A stretch of DNA of 64,000 nucleotides from positions 1,327,001 through 1,391,000 of the forward strand of contig NZ_OY781925.1 of assembly GCF_963677305.1 (NCBI RefSeq), read 5' to 3'. Of the stretch, positions 1-9,003 are shown piece by piece; position 1 is the stretch's first letter; every line of letters begins with the position of its first letter. A program made the translations under genes and the position numbers. The stretch is from an uncultured Holophaga sp. Its GTDB lineage: Bacteria > Acidobacteriota > Holophagae > Holophagales > Holophagaceae. The notes beneath the pieces were generated by a model. It had not been told where the DNA came from. It was given only the letters and a program-made list of their open reading frames with translations, and ran no database searches.

Positions 1-429
1 TGCGGGCAGATCCTGTTCCGCACAGCCCCCCAGTTTGGTGCTCTCGCCCCAGAGGTCCACCTGGATCCAGAGCTCTCTGCGAAGATTCAGCTCGGCGGCG
101 AGGTGCCGGAGTCGTAGGGCGAGCTCGGGCCGGTCCAGCGTCATGATGGCCGAGAAGTGGGTGAGGGCCTGCTTGGCCTTGTTCCGCTGGAGGGGGCCGA
201 TGAGGACGAAGGAGGCCCGGGGCAGGGCCTGGGCCTTGGCCATGCCCTCCTGCACGTAGTTCTCCCCGAAGGTGGTGAAGCCCAGATCCAGGGCCTCCTG
301 CACCGACTCGACGGGGTGGAACTTGGAGACCGGAAGCAGCTCGACCTCTCCAGGGGCGCGTCCCGATGCTTCGCAGGCCCGGCCGATCCGGGTCCGCAGG
401 CGCTCGGCCCGCAGCGACAAGGAGCTCAT
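1..429 (-). CDS. YggS/PROSC-family PLP-binding protein, 3'-truncated by window edge
   Basis: The first 143 codons of a pyridoxal-phosphate homeostasis protein are visible; the gene runs off the left edge. The product reads LLPVSKFHPVESVQEAL, then TFGENYVQE, then FVLIGPLQRNKAK, which are the signature blocks of the YggS/PROSC alanine-racemase-like fold. The Lys of the VSK block is the family's PLP-linking residue. The family is known to buffer free PLP and has no established catalytic activity. The ATG at 429 overlaps the stop of the upstream zinc-ribbon gene (ATGA), so the two are probably co-translated. The C-terminal half, including the phosphate-binding loop, is outside the window. Confidence 0.88.
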   Translation of the reverse strand, partial: MSSLSLRAERLRTRIGRACEASGRAPGEVELLPVSKFHPVESVQEALDLGFTTFGENYVQEGMAKAQALPRASFVLIGPLQRNKAKQALTHFSAIMTLDRPELALRLRHLAAELNLRRELWIQVDLWGESTKLGGCAEQDLPA

Positions 430-1130
430 GGACGTGGCGACTGTACCAGGTAGCGCTGGCAGTACTCACAGGAGATGAGGCCCGTCTCCCGGAGCTGGTG
501 GAGGAGCATGGAGCGGATCTTGGTGCGGCAGCCGGAGCAGGTGCTGCCATCCACGGTGACCAGGGCCTTGCCCTGGCGCTGCTGGAGGATGCGGTTGAAG
601 CGGCTCAGCTCGGAGGTGCCAAGGGCATGCTCGAGCTCAGTCCTCCTGGCTGTGAGGCGCTGCTCGGCCACCACCTGGTTCTCATGCTCGGCAAGGAAGG
701 CCTGGCGCAGGGTTTCGAACTCCCCTTGGAGTTCGGCTTCCCTGGACTCCAGATCGGCAACCTCGGCCTTGATGGCCGTGATCCGGTCATCGGCCTCCTT
801 GAGGGGGCGGGCCACGGCAGTTCGCTCACGCTCACGGGCGTCCAGGTCCCGCATGGCTGCGGTGTACTGGATCTTCTGCTTGGCGGACTTGAGGGTCGCC
901 CGGGCAGAGTCCTCCAGGGATTGGGCTGCGGCAAGCTGTCTGCCCAGCTCCCGGCTCTTGCCCTCCAGGGGCTCCAGGGCCTTGGCCAAGTCAGCCAGAC
1001 GCTTCCGAACGGACTTGAGCTCGGTGTCCAGTGCCGCGAGGTCTGGCGGGAACGCGCTCAGATCCCGATGGATGACAGCCAGGTTGTCATGGACCGACTG
1101 GAGTTCTTGCAGGACGGGAAGAACACTCAT
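426..1130 (-). CDS. coiled-coil protein with C-terminal C4 zinc ribbon (zf-RING_7 / DUF164 type)
   Basis: A 234-residue protein. Most of its length is a charged heptad-like helix rich in Glu, Leu, Arg and Ala, followed by a C-terminal zinc ribbon with two CxxC pairs (CSGC, then CEYC about 25 residues later). This is the architecture of the C4-type zinc-ribbon family often annotated as putative nucleic-acid-binding proteins; the molecular role is not established. I chose the ATG at 1130 (MSVLPVLQEL) because the upstream extension to 1202 is low-complexity and unlike the family start. The stop overlaps the start of the YggS-type gene. Confidence 0.75.
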   Translation of the reverse strand: MSVLPVLQELQSVHDNLAVIHRDLSAFPPDLAALDTELKSVRKRLADLAKALEPLEGKSRELGRQLAAAQSLEDSARATLKSAKQKIQYTAAMRDLDARERERTAVARPLKEADDRITAIKAEVADLESREAELQGEFETLRQAFLAEHENQVVAEQRLTARRTELEHALGTSELSRFNRILQQRQGKALVTVDGSTCSGCRTKIRSMLLHQLRETGLISCEYCQRYLVQSPRP

Positions 1131-1278
1131 GCTCAAAGGGTAGCGCCATCGGGAGGGGGTGGCGCGGAATTTCGATCCTCCATGGAAATATTGGGCTTCC
1201 ATCTTTAGACCGCCATTTTCTGTGAAGATTATGTGAATGATGTGAACTAAGGTTTTGTCGTCAAATAGGACTTTCTGC

Positions 1279-1306
1279 TTGACACCTCCGAGGGGCGCGC
1301 TACATT
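1279..1306 (+). promoter_or_regulatory. sigma-70-type promoter of groES-groEL
   Basis: TTGACA at 1279-1284, a 16-base spacer, then TACATT at 1301-1306 (4 of 6 to the -10 consensus). The -10 overlaps the CIRCE operator, as expected if a repressor bound there blocks initiation. Inferred from sequence only. Confidence 0.65.
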
Positions 1307-1331
1307 AGCACTCGCACCGTCTGAGTGCCAA
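1305..1331 (+). promoter_or_regulatory. CIRCE operator (HrcA binding site)
   Basis: TTAGCACTC (1305-1313), a 9-base spacer, GAGTGCCAA (1323-1331). This matches the CIRCE consensus TTAGCACTC-N9-GAGTGCTAA with one mismatch. It overlaps the groES promoter and lies 35 bases before the start codon. Known CIRCE elements bind the HrcA repressor, which releases on heat or protein-folding stress; no hrcA gene is in the window. Confidence 0.93.
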
Positions 1332-1365
1332 CACCCCGCACTGGGGTTCTCTCATGGAGGATTTC

Positions 1366-1653
1366 ATGAACATCACCCCCCTCTACGATCGCGTGGTTCT
1401 GAAGCGCGTTGAGCCCGTGGAAGTGGTCAAGGGCGGCATCATCATCCCCGATACCGCCAAGGAGAAGCCCATGGAGGCTGAGATCGTGGCTGTCGGCGAG
1501 GGCAAGTACGATGACAACGGCAAGCGCATGCCTCTCACCGTCAAGGCCGGTGACAAGGTCCTGATCGGCAAGTACAGCGGCACTGAGATCAAGATGGATG
1601 GTGTGGACTACGTGATCGTTCGCGAGGACGAGATCCTGGCCATCGTCAAGTAA
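1366..1653 (+). CDS. groES: co-chaperonin GroES
   Basis: A 95-residue Cpn10. The start [16 protein letters not shown], the mobile-loop region [13 protein letters not shown], the segment [13 protein letters not shown] and the ending EILAIVK are all canonical. It forms the heptameric lid of the GroEL chamber. The ATG at 1366 was chosen over an upstream in-frame ATG at 1354 because GGAGG at 1356-1360 sits 5 bases before it. groEL follows 30 bases downstream, and a CIRCE element precedes the pair, so they form one heat-regulated operon. Confidence 0.98.
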   Translation: MNITPLYDRVVLKRVEPVEVVKGGIIIPDTAKEKPMEAEIVAVGEGKYDDNGKRMPLTVKAGDKVLIGKYSGTEIKMDGVDYVIVREDEILAIVK

Positions 1654-3324
<1,671 letters not shown>

Positions 3325-3352
3325 TCCTTTCGCCCGCTGCGCGCGCGAAAAA

Positions 3353-3380
3353 GGGGGCCCGGACTTGTCCGGGCCCTTTC
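3353..3380 (+). terminator. intrinsic terminator of groES-groEL
   Basis: GGGCCCGGA (3355-3363) pairs with TCCGGGCCC (3368-3376) around a 4-base loop and is followed by TTTCTGTTGT. It lies 30 bases after the groEL stop. Confidence 0.85.
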
Positions 3381-3381
3381 T

Positions 3382-3415
3382 GTTGTCCCCAGTCCGGGTG
3401 CAGACTGGGGACAAC
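3382..3415 (+). repeat. 13-bp perfect inverted repeat in the leader of the flavoprotein gene
   Basis: GTTGTCCCCAGTC (3382-3394) and GACTGGGGACAAC (3403-3415) are exact reverse complements around an 8-base loop. There is no T-run behind it, so it is not a second terminator. It ends 11 bases before the ribosome site of the next gene and could be an operator or an RNA hairpin. Confidence 0.7.
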
Positions 3416-3433
3416 CTTGTCTCTGGAGGGGCC

Positions 3434-4000
3434 GTGAAGATTCTCGTCCTGTTGGGAAGTCCCCGTGCCAACGGCAACTCCGCCGCCATCGCCACCCGGT
3501 TGGCGGCTACCGCATCCGCCCGGGGTGCCGAGGTGCAGACCGTGGCCCTCAATGGGCTCAGCTACCGGGGCTGCCAGGCCTGCTACGCCTGCAAGGGCAG
3601 GTTGGACCGCTGCATCCTGGAGGATGAACTCACCCCGGTGCTCGCAGCGGTTGAATCCGCCGATGTCCTGGTCCTGGCGACCTCCGTCTACTTCGGAGAG
3701 GTGACGGCCCAGCTCAAGGGCTTCCTGGACCGCTGCTACAGCTTCCTGGCTCCGGGTTATCTGGCCGGGGGTGAGAAGGGCCGCCTGAAGGGCAAGCGCC
3801 TGGTCTTCATCCAGACCCAGGGCAATCCGGATCCCGCCTTCTTCGGGGAGATCTTCCCCCGCATCAGCCATTTCATGGCGTGGATGGGCTTCGGGGAGGC
3901 CCAGTGGATCCGCGCCTGCGGCCTCAGCCCGGCCCGGGGCGAATCGATCCCCGGGTCGGTGCTGGAGGAGGCCGATCAGGTGGCCTGCGGGCTGTTCTAG
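3434..4000 (+). CDS. NADPH-dependent FMN reductase-like / iron-sulfur flavoprotein-like
   Basis: A 188-residue flavodoxin-fold protein. The N-terminus KILVLLGSPRANGNS is the FMN phosphate-binding loop of the NADPH-dependent FMN reductase family. GCQACYACKG with a later Cys (RCI) gives the compact Cys motif seen in iron-sulfur flavoproteins. LVLATSVYFGEVTAQLKGFLDR is the family's flavin-proximal helix. It probably transfers electrons between ferredoxin or NAD(P)H and an unknown acceptor. The GTG at 3434 was chosen for the GGAGGGG site 4 bases upstream and the family-typical first strand. It converges on another flavoprotein gene with a 4-base overlap of the stops. Confidence 0.8.
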   Translation: MKILVLLGSPRANGNSAAIATRLAATASARGAEVQTVALNGLSYRGCQACYACKGRLDRCILEDELTPVLAAVESADVLVLATSVYFGEVTAQLKGFLDRCYSFLAPGYLAGGEKGRLKGKRLVFIQTQGNPDPAFFGEIFPRISHFMAWMGFGEAQWIRACGLSPARGESIPGSVLEEADQVACGLF

Positions 4001-4698
4001 ACGGATTCCATGAAGAGGGCCATGAGCCGGGCCTGCATGGCTTGGGTGACGGCCTGGCGGTCGTGACCGTTCCTGAGCCTTGCCCCCAGGCGCTTGCCGG
4101 CCATGGCCGCGGCCTGGAGGAGTTCGGGTTGCTTCTCCACGCAGGGGATCATGTCTTCGGTGATTCTGGCGCCCGGGCCGTAGATCATGAGCGGGATGCC
4201 CACCTTGCAAGTCTCCCCGTACCCGCAGGAGAAGCAGGAGGCCGTGCCCTGGCCGTCGACCTTGTCTACGGGCTCGATGAAGTTGTAGAGGAAGAACTGC
4301 TCCATGTCACCTACAACCGGCTTGCCAGAGGTGCCCCCCACGCCGATGGAGACAGCCAGCTTGCCCCATAGGGTGTCGCCCTCCCGATGGCGGAACTGGT
4401 ACCAGCGCTCCAGGAAGGCGTGGGTGGCGGCATTCATCGTGGAGTAGAAGTTGGGGGCTCCGATGACATAGGCATCGGCATCCACGATGAGCTGACGCAG
4501 GGGGCTCATGTCATCGACAACCTTGCAGACATTGTCCCCGGCGCAGCCCAAGCAGGCCGTACAGCCCTGGATGCGTTTGTCCTTGAGGGAGATGAGCTCG
4601 TAGTCGCAGCCGGTGTTCTCCAGGACGGTGCGGACGAGCCGGTGGACGCCGGACTTCGAATCCTCCCGCTGGCTTCCGGAAATGCCGAGGATCTTCAT
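3997..4698 (-). CDS. flavodoxin-fold iron-sulfur flavoprotein-like reductase
   Basis: A 233-residue protein starting MKILGISGSQREDSKSG, the FMN-binding loop of the NADPH-dependent FMN reductase / ISF group. IQGCTACLGCAGDNVC gives a compact Cys cluster suited to a [4Fe-4S] centre, and further Cys occur in ASCFSCGYGETC. VIGAPNFYSTMNAATHAFLERW is the flavin-side motif. The ATG at 4698 has AAGGAGTCCCC before it. The gene lies downstream of a Crp/Fnr regulator on the same strand, with a Crp-like palindrome between them, so redox control by that regulator is a reasonable inference. The substrate is unknown. Confidence 0.75.
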   Translation of the reverse strand: MKILGISGSQREDSKSGVHRLVRTVLENTGCDYELISLKDKRIQGCTACLGCAGDNVCKVVDDMSPLRQLIVDADAYVIGAPNFYSTMNAATHAFLERWYQFRHREGDTLWGKLAVSIGVGGTSGKPVVGDMEQFFLYNFIEPVDKVDGQGTASCFSCGYGETCKVGIPLMIYGPGARITEDMIPCVEKQPELLQAAAMAGKRLGARLRNGHDRQAVTQAMQARLMALFMESV

Positions 4699-4750
4699 GG
4701 GGACTCCTTGTAGGAATGCATCCAGCATAGGCTTCCCTGCTGGCTTCGCC

Positions 4751-4766
4751 TGTAACTGGGGCTACA
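4751..4766 (-). promoter_or_regulatory. Crp/Fnr-type palindrome upstream of flavoprotein gene
   Basis: TGTAAC-N4-GCTACA, a 16-base near-perfect dyad with the size and symmetry of Crp/Fnr-family half-sites. It lies about 53-68 bases upstream of the flavoprotein start at 4698, just past the 3' end of the Crp/Fnr gene. Assignment to that regulator is inference. Confidence 0.4.
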
Positions 4767-4785
4767 AGACCCCTATCTTTCTCGC

Positions 4786-5484
4786 TCAGATGCGGGAGAG
4801 GACCAGACCCTGCCGGTCGCTCTTCAGCAGGCGCCTGGACTGGAGGCGCCCCATGGCGCGGGTCACGCTCACCCGGTGGGCCCCCACCAGGAGCCCGAGC
4901 TCCTCATGGGTCAGGTTGAAGGGCAGGCGGAGCTGGTTCCCCTCTGGTATCCCATGTTCGCGGGCCAGGAGTGTGAGGGTCCCGAGGAGGCGTTCTTCCA
5001 GACTCGCTGCGGTGGAGCTTTCCAGCAGGTCAGTGAGCCGTTCGATCCGCTCACTCATGTTCCGGAGGAGCTGGAGGCCGATGCCGGGATGGTCCAGGAC
5101 CAGGGACTCGAAACCGCTGCGGGTGAAGCCGCAGGTCAGGCAGTCCTCCATGCACCAGGCCGATAGGGGATAGGTGCCGGCCTCGGTCAGGACGGTCTCG
5201 CCGACGAGGGACCCCGGTCCCCGGATCCCCAGAGGGACCTCTGTACCGTCTGGCTGCTGGCGGGTGAGCTTGATGAATCCGGCCTTCAGGAGAAACATCT
5301 CGGTGGCGGGCTCCCCTTGGCCGAAGAGGCGTGTCCCCAGGGGGCGCCGCCGACGGAGGGCCCGGTCGGCCAGGGCTCCGGCATCCTCCGGGCAGAGGCC
5401 CCGGAAGAGCCACAACCCACCCAGGCACTCCGGATGCAAGGGGCCGAATTCCTGTTGAAGGTCCTGGCAGGCACAGACAGACAT
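4786..5484 (-). CDS. Crp/Fnr-family transcriptional regulator, Cys-rich
   Basis: A 232-residue regulator. A cyclic-nucleotide-binding beta-roll spans about 25-140 (GTRLFGQGEPATEMFLLKAG, then GSLVGETVLT). A dimer helix follows, then a winged helix near 175-230 with the recognition region LTHEELGLLVGAHRVSVTRA. Cys occur at 4, 6, 20, 31, 111, 115 and 118. N-terminal Cys plus a central Cys recall Fnr, which binds an oxygen-labile [4Fe-4S] cluster, but the spacing is not that of E. coli Fnr. The downstream same-strand flavoprotein gene with a dyad in front is a likely target. Confidence 0.85.
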   Translation of the reverse strand: MSVCACQDLQQEFGPLHPECLGGLWLFRGLCPEDAGALADRALRRRRPLGTRLFGQGEPATEMFLLKAGFIKLTRQQPDGTEVPLGIRGPGSLVGETVLTEAGTYPLSAWCMEDCLTCGFTRSGFESLVLDHPGIGLQLLRNMSERIERLTDLLESSTAASLEERLLGTLTLLAREHGIPEGNQLRLPFNLTHEELGLLVGAHRVSVTRAMGRLQSRRLLKSDRQGLVLSRI

Positions 5485-5552
5485 GGCAGCTCCCCTGGGG
5501 ACTCAGCATGAAAGCAGGAGCGCTCCAGGGGAAGTCCCCGCCGGTGCGGCAC

Positions 5553-6056
5553 TCAGCACAGGAGGCCGATGGTGTCGCCCAGGTAGGTCTCGGCGAAGCG
5601 GGCACCCCGGGTGGAGGCCCCCCGGAAATCCGCTCCGGTGCAGTGGGAGGCCGTGAAGTTGGTGCCGTAGAGCGTGGCCGCCTGGAGGTTGGCCTGGGTG
5701 AGATCAGCTCCGGTCAGGTTGGCGCGGGTCAGTGTGGCCTTTTCCAGGTTGGCTTCTGCGAAAATCGCTTCCTTGCAGTCAGCCCCGGTCAGATCGGCCC
5801 GACGCAAGCGGGCTCCCCGGAAGTCCGCATGGATTAGCCGGGTCTCGATCATCTCCGCCTCATTGAGGGTGCAGCCCTGGAAGCTGGCTCCGCTCAGGTC
5901 ATTGCCGGAGAGTCTGGTCCCGTCGAAGTGGCTCTTGTCAAAGCGCACATCCTGGAAGTCCAGGCCTCGGAGATCAAGGCCGGAGTAGTCCAGCTCCATC
6001 ATGCTCCGCCCCTCCTTCAGGTAGATGATGAAGTCCTCCCGTGTCAGTTCAGCCAT
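5553..6056 (-). CDS. pentapeptide-repeat protein
   Basis: A 167-residue protein built of A(D/N)LXX-type repeats, for example LDLRGLDFQDVRF, ADFRGARLRRADLTGADC, ANLTGADLTQANLQAATL and ADFRGASTRGARF. Repeats run from about residue 25 to 155 and predict a right-handed quadrilateral beta-helix. Some members mimic DNA and protect gyrase; many have no known function. There is no signal peptide, so it is probably cytoplasmic. It is divergent from tspO and upstream of the Crp/Fnr gene on the same strand. Confidence 0.9.
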   Translation of the reverse strand: MAELTREDFIIYLKEGRSMMELDYSGLDLRGLDFQDVRFDKSHFDGTRLSGNDLSGASFQGCTLNEAEMIETRLIHADFRGARLRRADLTGADCKEAIFAEANLEKATLTRANLTGADLTQANLQAATLYGTNFTASHCTGADFRGASTRGARFAETYLGDTIGLLC

Positions 6057-6110
6057 GGCCGTCCCTCCGGAGCATCTGCAGGCATCTCATCGGAAGGGGT
6101 GATGGTGGAG

Positions 6111-6608
6111 ATGAACCTGAAGCCATCAGATCGGAAGAAGGGCCTTTTGGGATACCTGGGATGGGTGGGGGTGACCTTCCTGGCGGCGCTGGTGGGGAGC
6201 GTGGCTGCGGCAGGAGCTCCGGACTTCTACCGACAGCTCCGCCAGCCGGTCTGGGCCCCGCCAGGTTGGCTCTTTGGCCCCGTGTGGACGGCCCTCTACC
6301 TGCTCATGGGGCTCGGCGCGGGGCTCATCTGGACGCAGGGGGCAGGCAGACGCTGGCCTCTCAGGCTCTATCTCGCTCAACTGGTGTTGAACGCGGCCTG
6401 GACCTGGCTCTTCTTCTTCGGGCACCTGGGCGGGGCGGCCTTTGCCGAGATCCTGCTGCTGTGGCTGGTTCTGACCGGGACCCTGGTGGCTTTCTGGCGC
6501 AGCCGTCCCCTGGCGGGCTTCCTGCTGGTTCCCGGCCTGGTTTGGATTTCCTACGCCGCGGTACTGGCCTGGTCGGCCTGGCGCCTGAATCCGGGACTGT
6601 TGGGATAG
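6111..6608 (+). CDS. TspO/MBR-family tryptophan-rich sensory protein
   Basis: About 165 residues with five hydrophobic helices and the family signatures APDFYRQLRQPVWAPPGWLFGPVWTALY and LYLAQLVLNAAWTWLFF. TspO proteins bind porphyrins and related ligands in the membrane; the bacterial role varies. Two starts are possible. The ATG at 6111 has AAGGGG 11 bases upstream; the ATG at 6102 has the same site only 2 bases away. I prefer 6111. Confidence 0.88.
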   Translation: MNLKPSDRKKGLLGYLGWVGVTFLAALVGSVAAAGAPDFYRQLRQPVWAPPGWLFGPVWTALYLLMGLGAGLIWTQGAGRRWPLRLYLAQLVLNAAWTWLFFFGHLGGAAFAEILLLWLVLTGTLVAFWRSRPLAGFLLVPGLVWISYAAVLAWSAWRLNPGLLG

Positions 6609-6681
6609 CGATCACTCCCGGCTCGCCGCGGAGGCCGATTCCCCAATGCTTCGGTTCTCCGGGACCTGAAGAGGCAAACGC

Positions 6682-6707
6682 AGAAAAGCCTGGCCGGAAC
6701 CAGGCTT
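6682..6707 (-). terminator. intrinsic terminator of rpsT
   Basis: Read on the minus strand: AAGCCTGG, a 6-base loop, CCAGGCTT, then TTCTG. It lies 21 bases after the rpsT stop. Confidence 0.75.
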
Positions 6708-6727
6708 GCCGATCTGCGATCCGACCA

Positions 6728-6991
6728 TCAGGCCAGGGCGTTGACCTTGAGGGTCAGGCGGCTCTTGGCGCGGTTGGCGGCGTTCTTGTGCATGACGCCC
6801 TTGCGGCAGGCCTTGTCGACCACGCCCAGGGTGGTGGGCAGGAGGGTGACGGCCTGGGCCTTGTCGCCAGCGGCGATAGCAGCCAGGAATTTCTTGACGG
6901 TGGTCCTCAGAGCCGACCGGTTTGCGCGGTTGCGCAGACGGGCTTCGGCATCGTGACGGGCTTTCTTTGCAGCGGACTTGTGGTTGGCCAT
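6728..6991 (-). CDS. rpsT: 30S ribosomal protein S20
   Basis: An 87-residue basic protein, MANHKSAAKKARHDAEARLRN with a later CRKGVMHKNAANRAKSRL, the S20 signatures. It binds 16S rRNA early in 30S assembly. The ATG at 6991 has AGGAG upstream and gives the standard N-terminus; an in-frame ATG at 7006 would add MQESR and is less likely. A single-gene unit with its own terminator, divergent from argS. Confidence 0.97.
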   Translation of the reverse strand: MANHKSAAKKARHDAEARLRNRANRSALRTTVKKFLAAIAAGDKAQAVTLLPTTLGVVDKACRKGVMHKNAANRAKSRLTLKVNALA

Positions 6992-7176
6992 TCGTGACTC
7001 CTGCACTCCGGATCTGCGGAAGCGCGAATAGCCATGTTACCGCAAGGGGGATGCCCGTCAAGGCGAAACCTGGAGGCTGCCGCATTTCCCCCTTCAGGGA
7101 CAATTGGCCCCTTCCCGAATCCCGGGCATTCCTTCATTCTAGTGGGAGGCTCCAGGCCTCCGGATGAAGGATGGTC

Positions 7177-8973
7177 ATGGATCGGTTGAAGGAAACTTTC
7201 CGGATGACCCTGGCGGATGCGTTGCCGGGGCAGGACATCGTCCTGGAACGCCCCAAGACGGGTGACATGGGTGACCTCGCCTTCCCCTGCTTCCGGGTGG
7301 CCAAGGCCCTGGGGACCAACCCTGCCCAGCTGGCTAAGGACTTGGCCGGGAAGCTGAAGATGGAGGATGCCGAGCTGCTGGCCACCGGGCCCTACCTGAA
7401 CCTGAAGCTCAAGCCCGAGGCCCGGGCTGTGCGGATGCTGGAGGGGCTCCTCGGGGAGGAGGCCTATGGCAGCGCACCGGCCCACGGAGAGACGGTGCTG
7501 GTGGAGTACAGCTCTCCCAACATTGCCAAGCTCTTCACCATTGGGCACCTGCGTTCCACCATGATCGGCCACACCCTGGCTCAGGTGAACCGCTACCTGG
7601 GCTGCCGGGTGGAAAGACTCAACCACCTGGGCGACTGGGGTACCCAGTTCGGCACCCTCCTGGCGGCCTACAAACGCTGGGCGGAGCAGGACAACCCCCA
7701 GCTGGACCAGGACTTCAGCTGGGCCGACGAGATCCCCGAGAAGCGCCGCTCCCCCCTCTATCGCCTTTTCCAGCTCTACGTCCGCTTCCATGCGGAGGAG
7801 GAGAAGGAGCCCACCATGCGCGACGAGGCCCGGGCCTGGTTCCGGCGCCTGGAGGAGGGTGATGCCGAGGCCCGGCGGCTCTGGTCCTGGTTCCGGGAGA
7901 TCTCCCTGGTCACCTTCCAGCGCATCTATGACCGCCTCGGGGTGGGTTTCGATGCCATGAACGGCGAGGCCTTTTACGAGGACAAGCTGGGGGCTGCCGT
8001 GGAGGCGGTCCGACAGGCCGGCGTCCTGGAGGAGGGCGAAGGCGGCGCACAGATCGTCCGCCTGGAGGATGTGGGCATCCAGACCCCCTGCATGATGCTC
8101 AAGGGGGATGGGACGAGCATCTATGCCACCCGCGATGTCGCTGCCGGGCTTTACCGCCGGGACACCTACCACTTCGACCGCTGCCTCTATGTGGTGGGCG
8201 CTGAGCAGATCCTCCACTTTCAGCAGGTCTTCGCGGTCCTGGCCAAGGTGGATCCCTGGTACCAGGGTCGCCTCACCCATGCCCCCTTCGGCATGATCAA
8301 CCTTCCGGATGGCAAGATGAGCACCCGCAAGGGCAATGTCATCTTCCTGGAGGATGTCCTGGACGAGGCCAAGGAGCGGGTACTCGCCATCATCCGGGAG
8401 AAGAACCCCGAGCTGCCTCTGGCGGACGAGGTGGCGGAGATGCTCGGCATGGGCGCTGTACTCTTCTTCAACGCCCTCAATGACCGAGTGAAGTCCATCA
8501 CCTTCACCTGGGAGCGGGCGGTGGCCCTCGATGGCGACACCGGCCCCTACGTCCAGTACGCCCACGCCCGCATCATGAGCGTTCTCCGCAAGGCAGGCGG
8601 AGACTGGGCTGACCGGGCTCGTCCTTCTGTGCCGCTCACCCATGAGGTCGCGGCGGTGCCCTTTGCCGCCTGCTCCCTCCCGAATTCCCTGGAGGGACTG
8701 GAGGAGTCTGCCGCCCAGGCCCTTCTCTTCGAGCTGGCGGGTCTTCCCGATGCCATCCGCACTGCCCAGCGCGAACACATGGCCACTGCCATCGCCCGGC
8801 AACTTCTGGCCGTCTCCCGCGCCTTCAGCGCCTTCTACACCAACTGCCCCATCCTCTGGCCCGAGAACAGTGATGCCGTCCGGGCGTCGCGCCTGGCCCT
8901 CTGCGTTGCCACCGCCCGCGCCCTGCGCCAGGGCCTCTGGCTCATGGGCATCAAGGCTCCTGAGGAGATGTAG
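7177..8973 (+). CDS. argS: arginyl-tRNA synthetase
   Basis: A 598-residue class I synthetase that charges tRNA-Arg. It has an N-terminal additional domain (GDMGDLAFPCF), the HIGH-like site SSPNIAKLFTIGHLRST near residue 110, the KMSK-like loop GKMSTRKGN near residue 380, and a C-terminal all-helical DALR anticodon domain (YVQYAHARIMSVLRKAG onward). I chose the ATG at 7177 because GAAGG lies 6 bases upstream; the ATG at 7171 abuts that site. pyrG follows 30 bases downstream. Confidence 0.97.
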   Translation: MDRLKETFRMTLADALPGQDIVLERPKTGDMGDLAFPCFRVAKALGTNPAQLAKDLAGKLKMEDAELLATGPYLNLKLKPEARAVRMLEGLLGEEAYGSAPAHGETVLVEYSSPNIAKLFTIGHLRSTMIGHTLAQVNRYLGCRVERLNHLGDWGTQFGTLLAAYKRWAEQDNPQLDQDFSWADEIPEKRRSPLYRLFQLYVRFHAEEEKEPTMRDEARAWFRRLEEGDAEARRLWSWFREISLVTFQRIYDRLGVGFDAMNGEAFYEDKLGAAVEAVRQAGVLEEGEGGAQIVRLEDVGIQTPCMMLKGDGTSIYATRDVAAGLYRRDTYHFDRCLYVVGAEQILHFQQVFAVLAKVDPWYQGRLTHAPFGMINLPDGKMSTRKGNVIFLEDVLDEAKERVLAIIREKNPELPLADEVAEMLGMGAVLFFNALNDRVKSITFTWERAVALDGDTGPYVQYAHARIMSVLRKAGGDWADRARPSVPLTHEVAAVPFAACSLPNSLEGLEESAAQALLFELAGLPDAIRTAQREHMATAIARQLLAVSRAFSAFYTNCPILWPENSDAVRASRLALCVATARALRQGLWLMGIKAPEEM

Positions 8974-9003
8974 TTGTATTGCAGTTTTCATTTGAGGTAT
9001 CCC

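Noticed and set aside
5928..6110. N-terminal extension of the TspO-like protein
   Set aside because: The extra residues lie antisense to the pentapeptide-repeat gene and have no family match.
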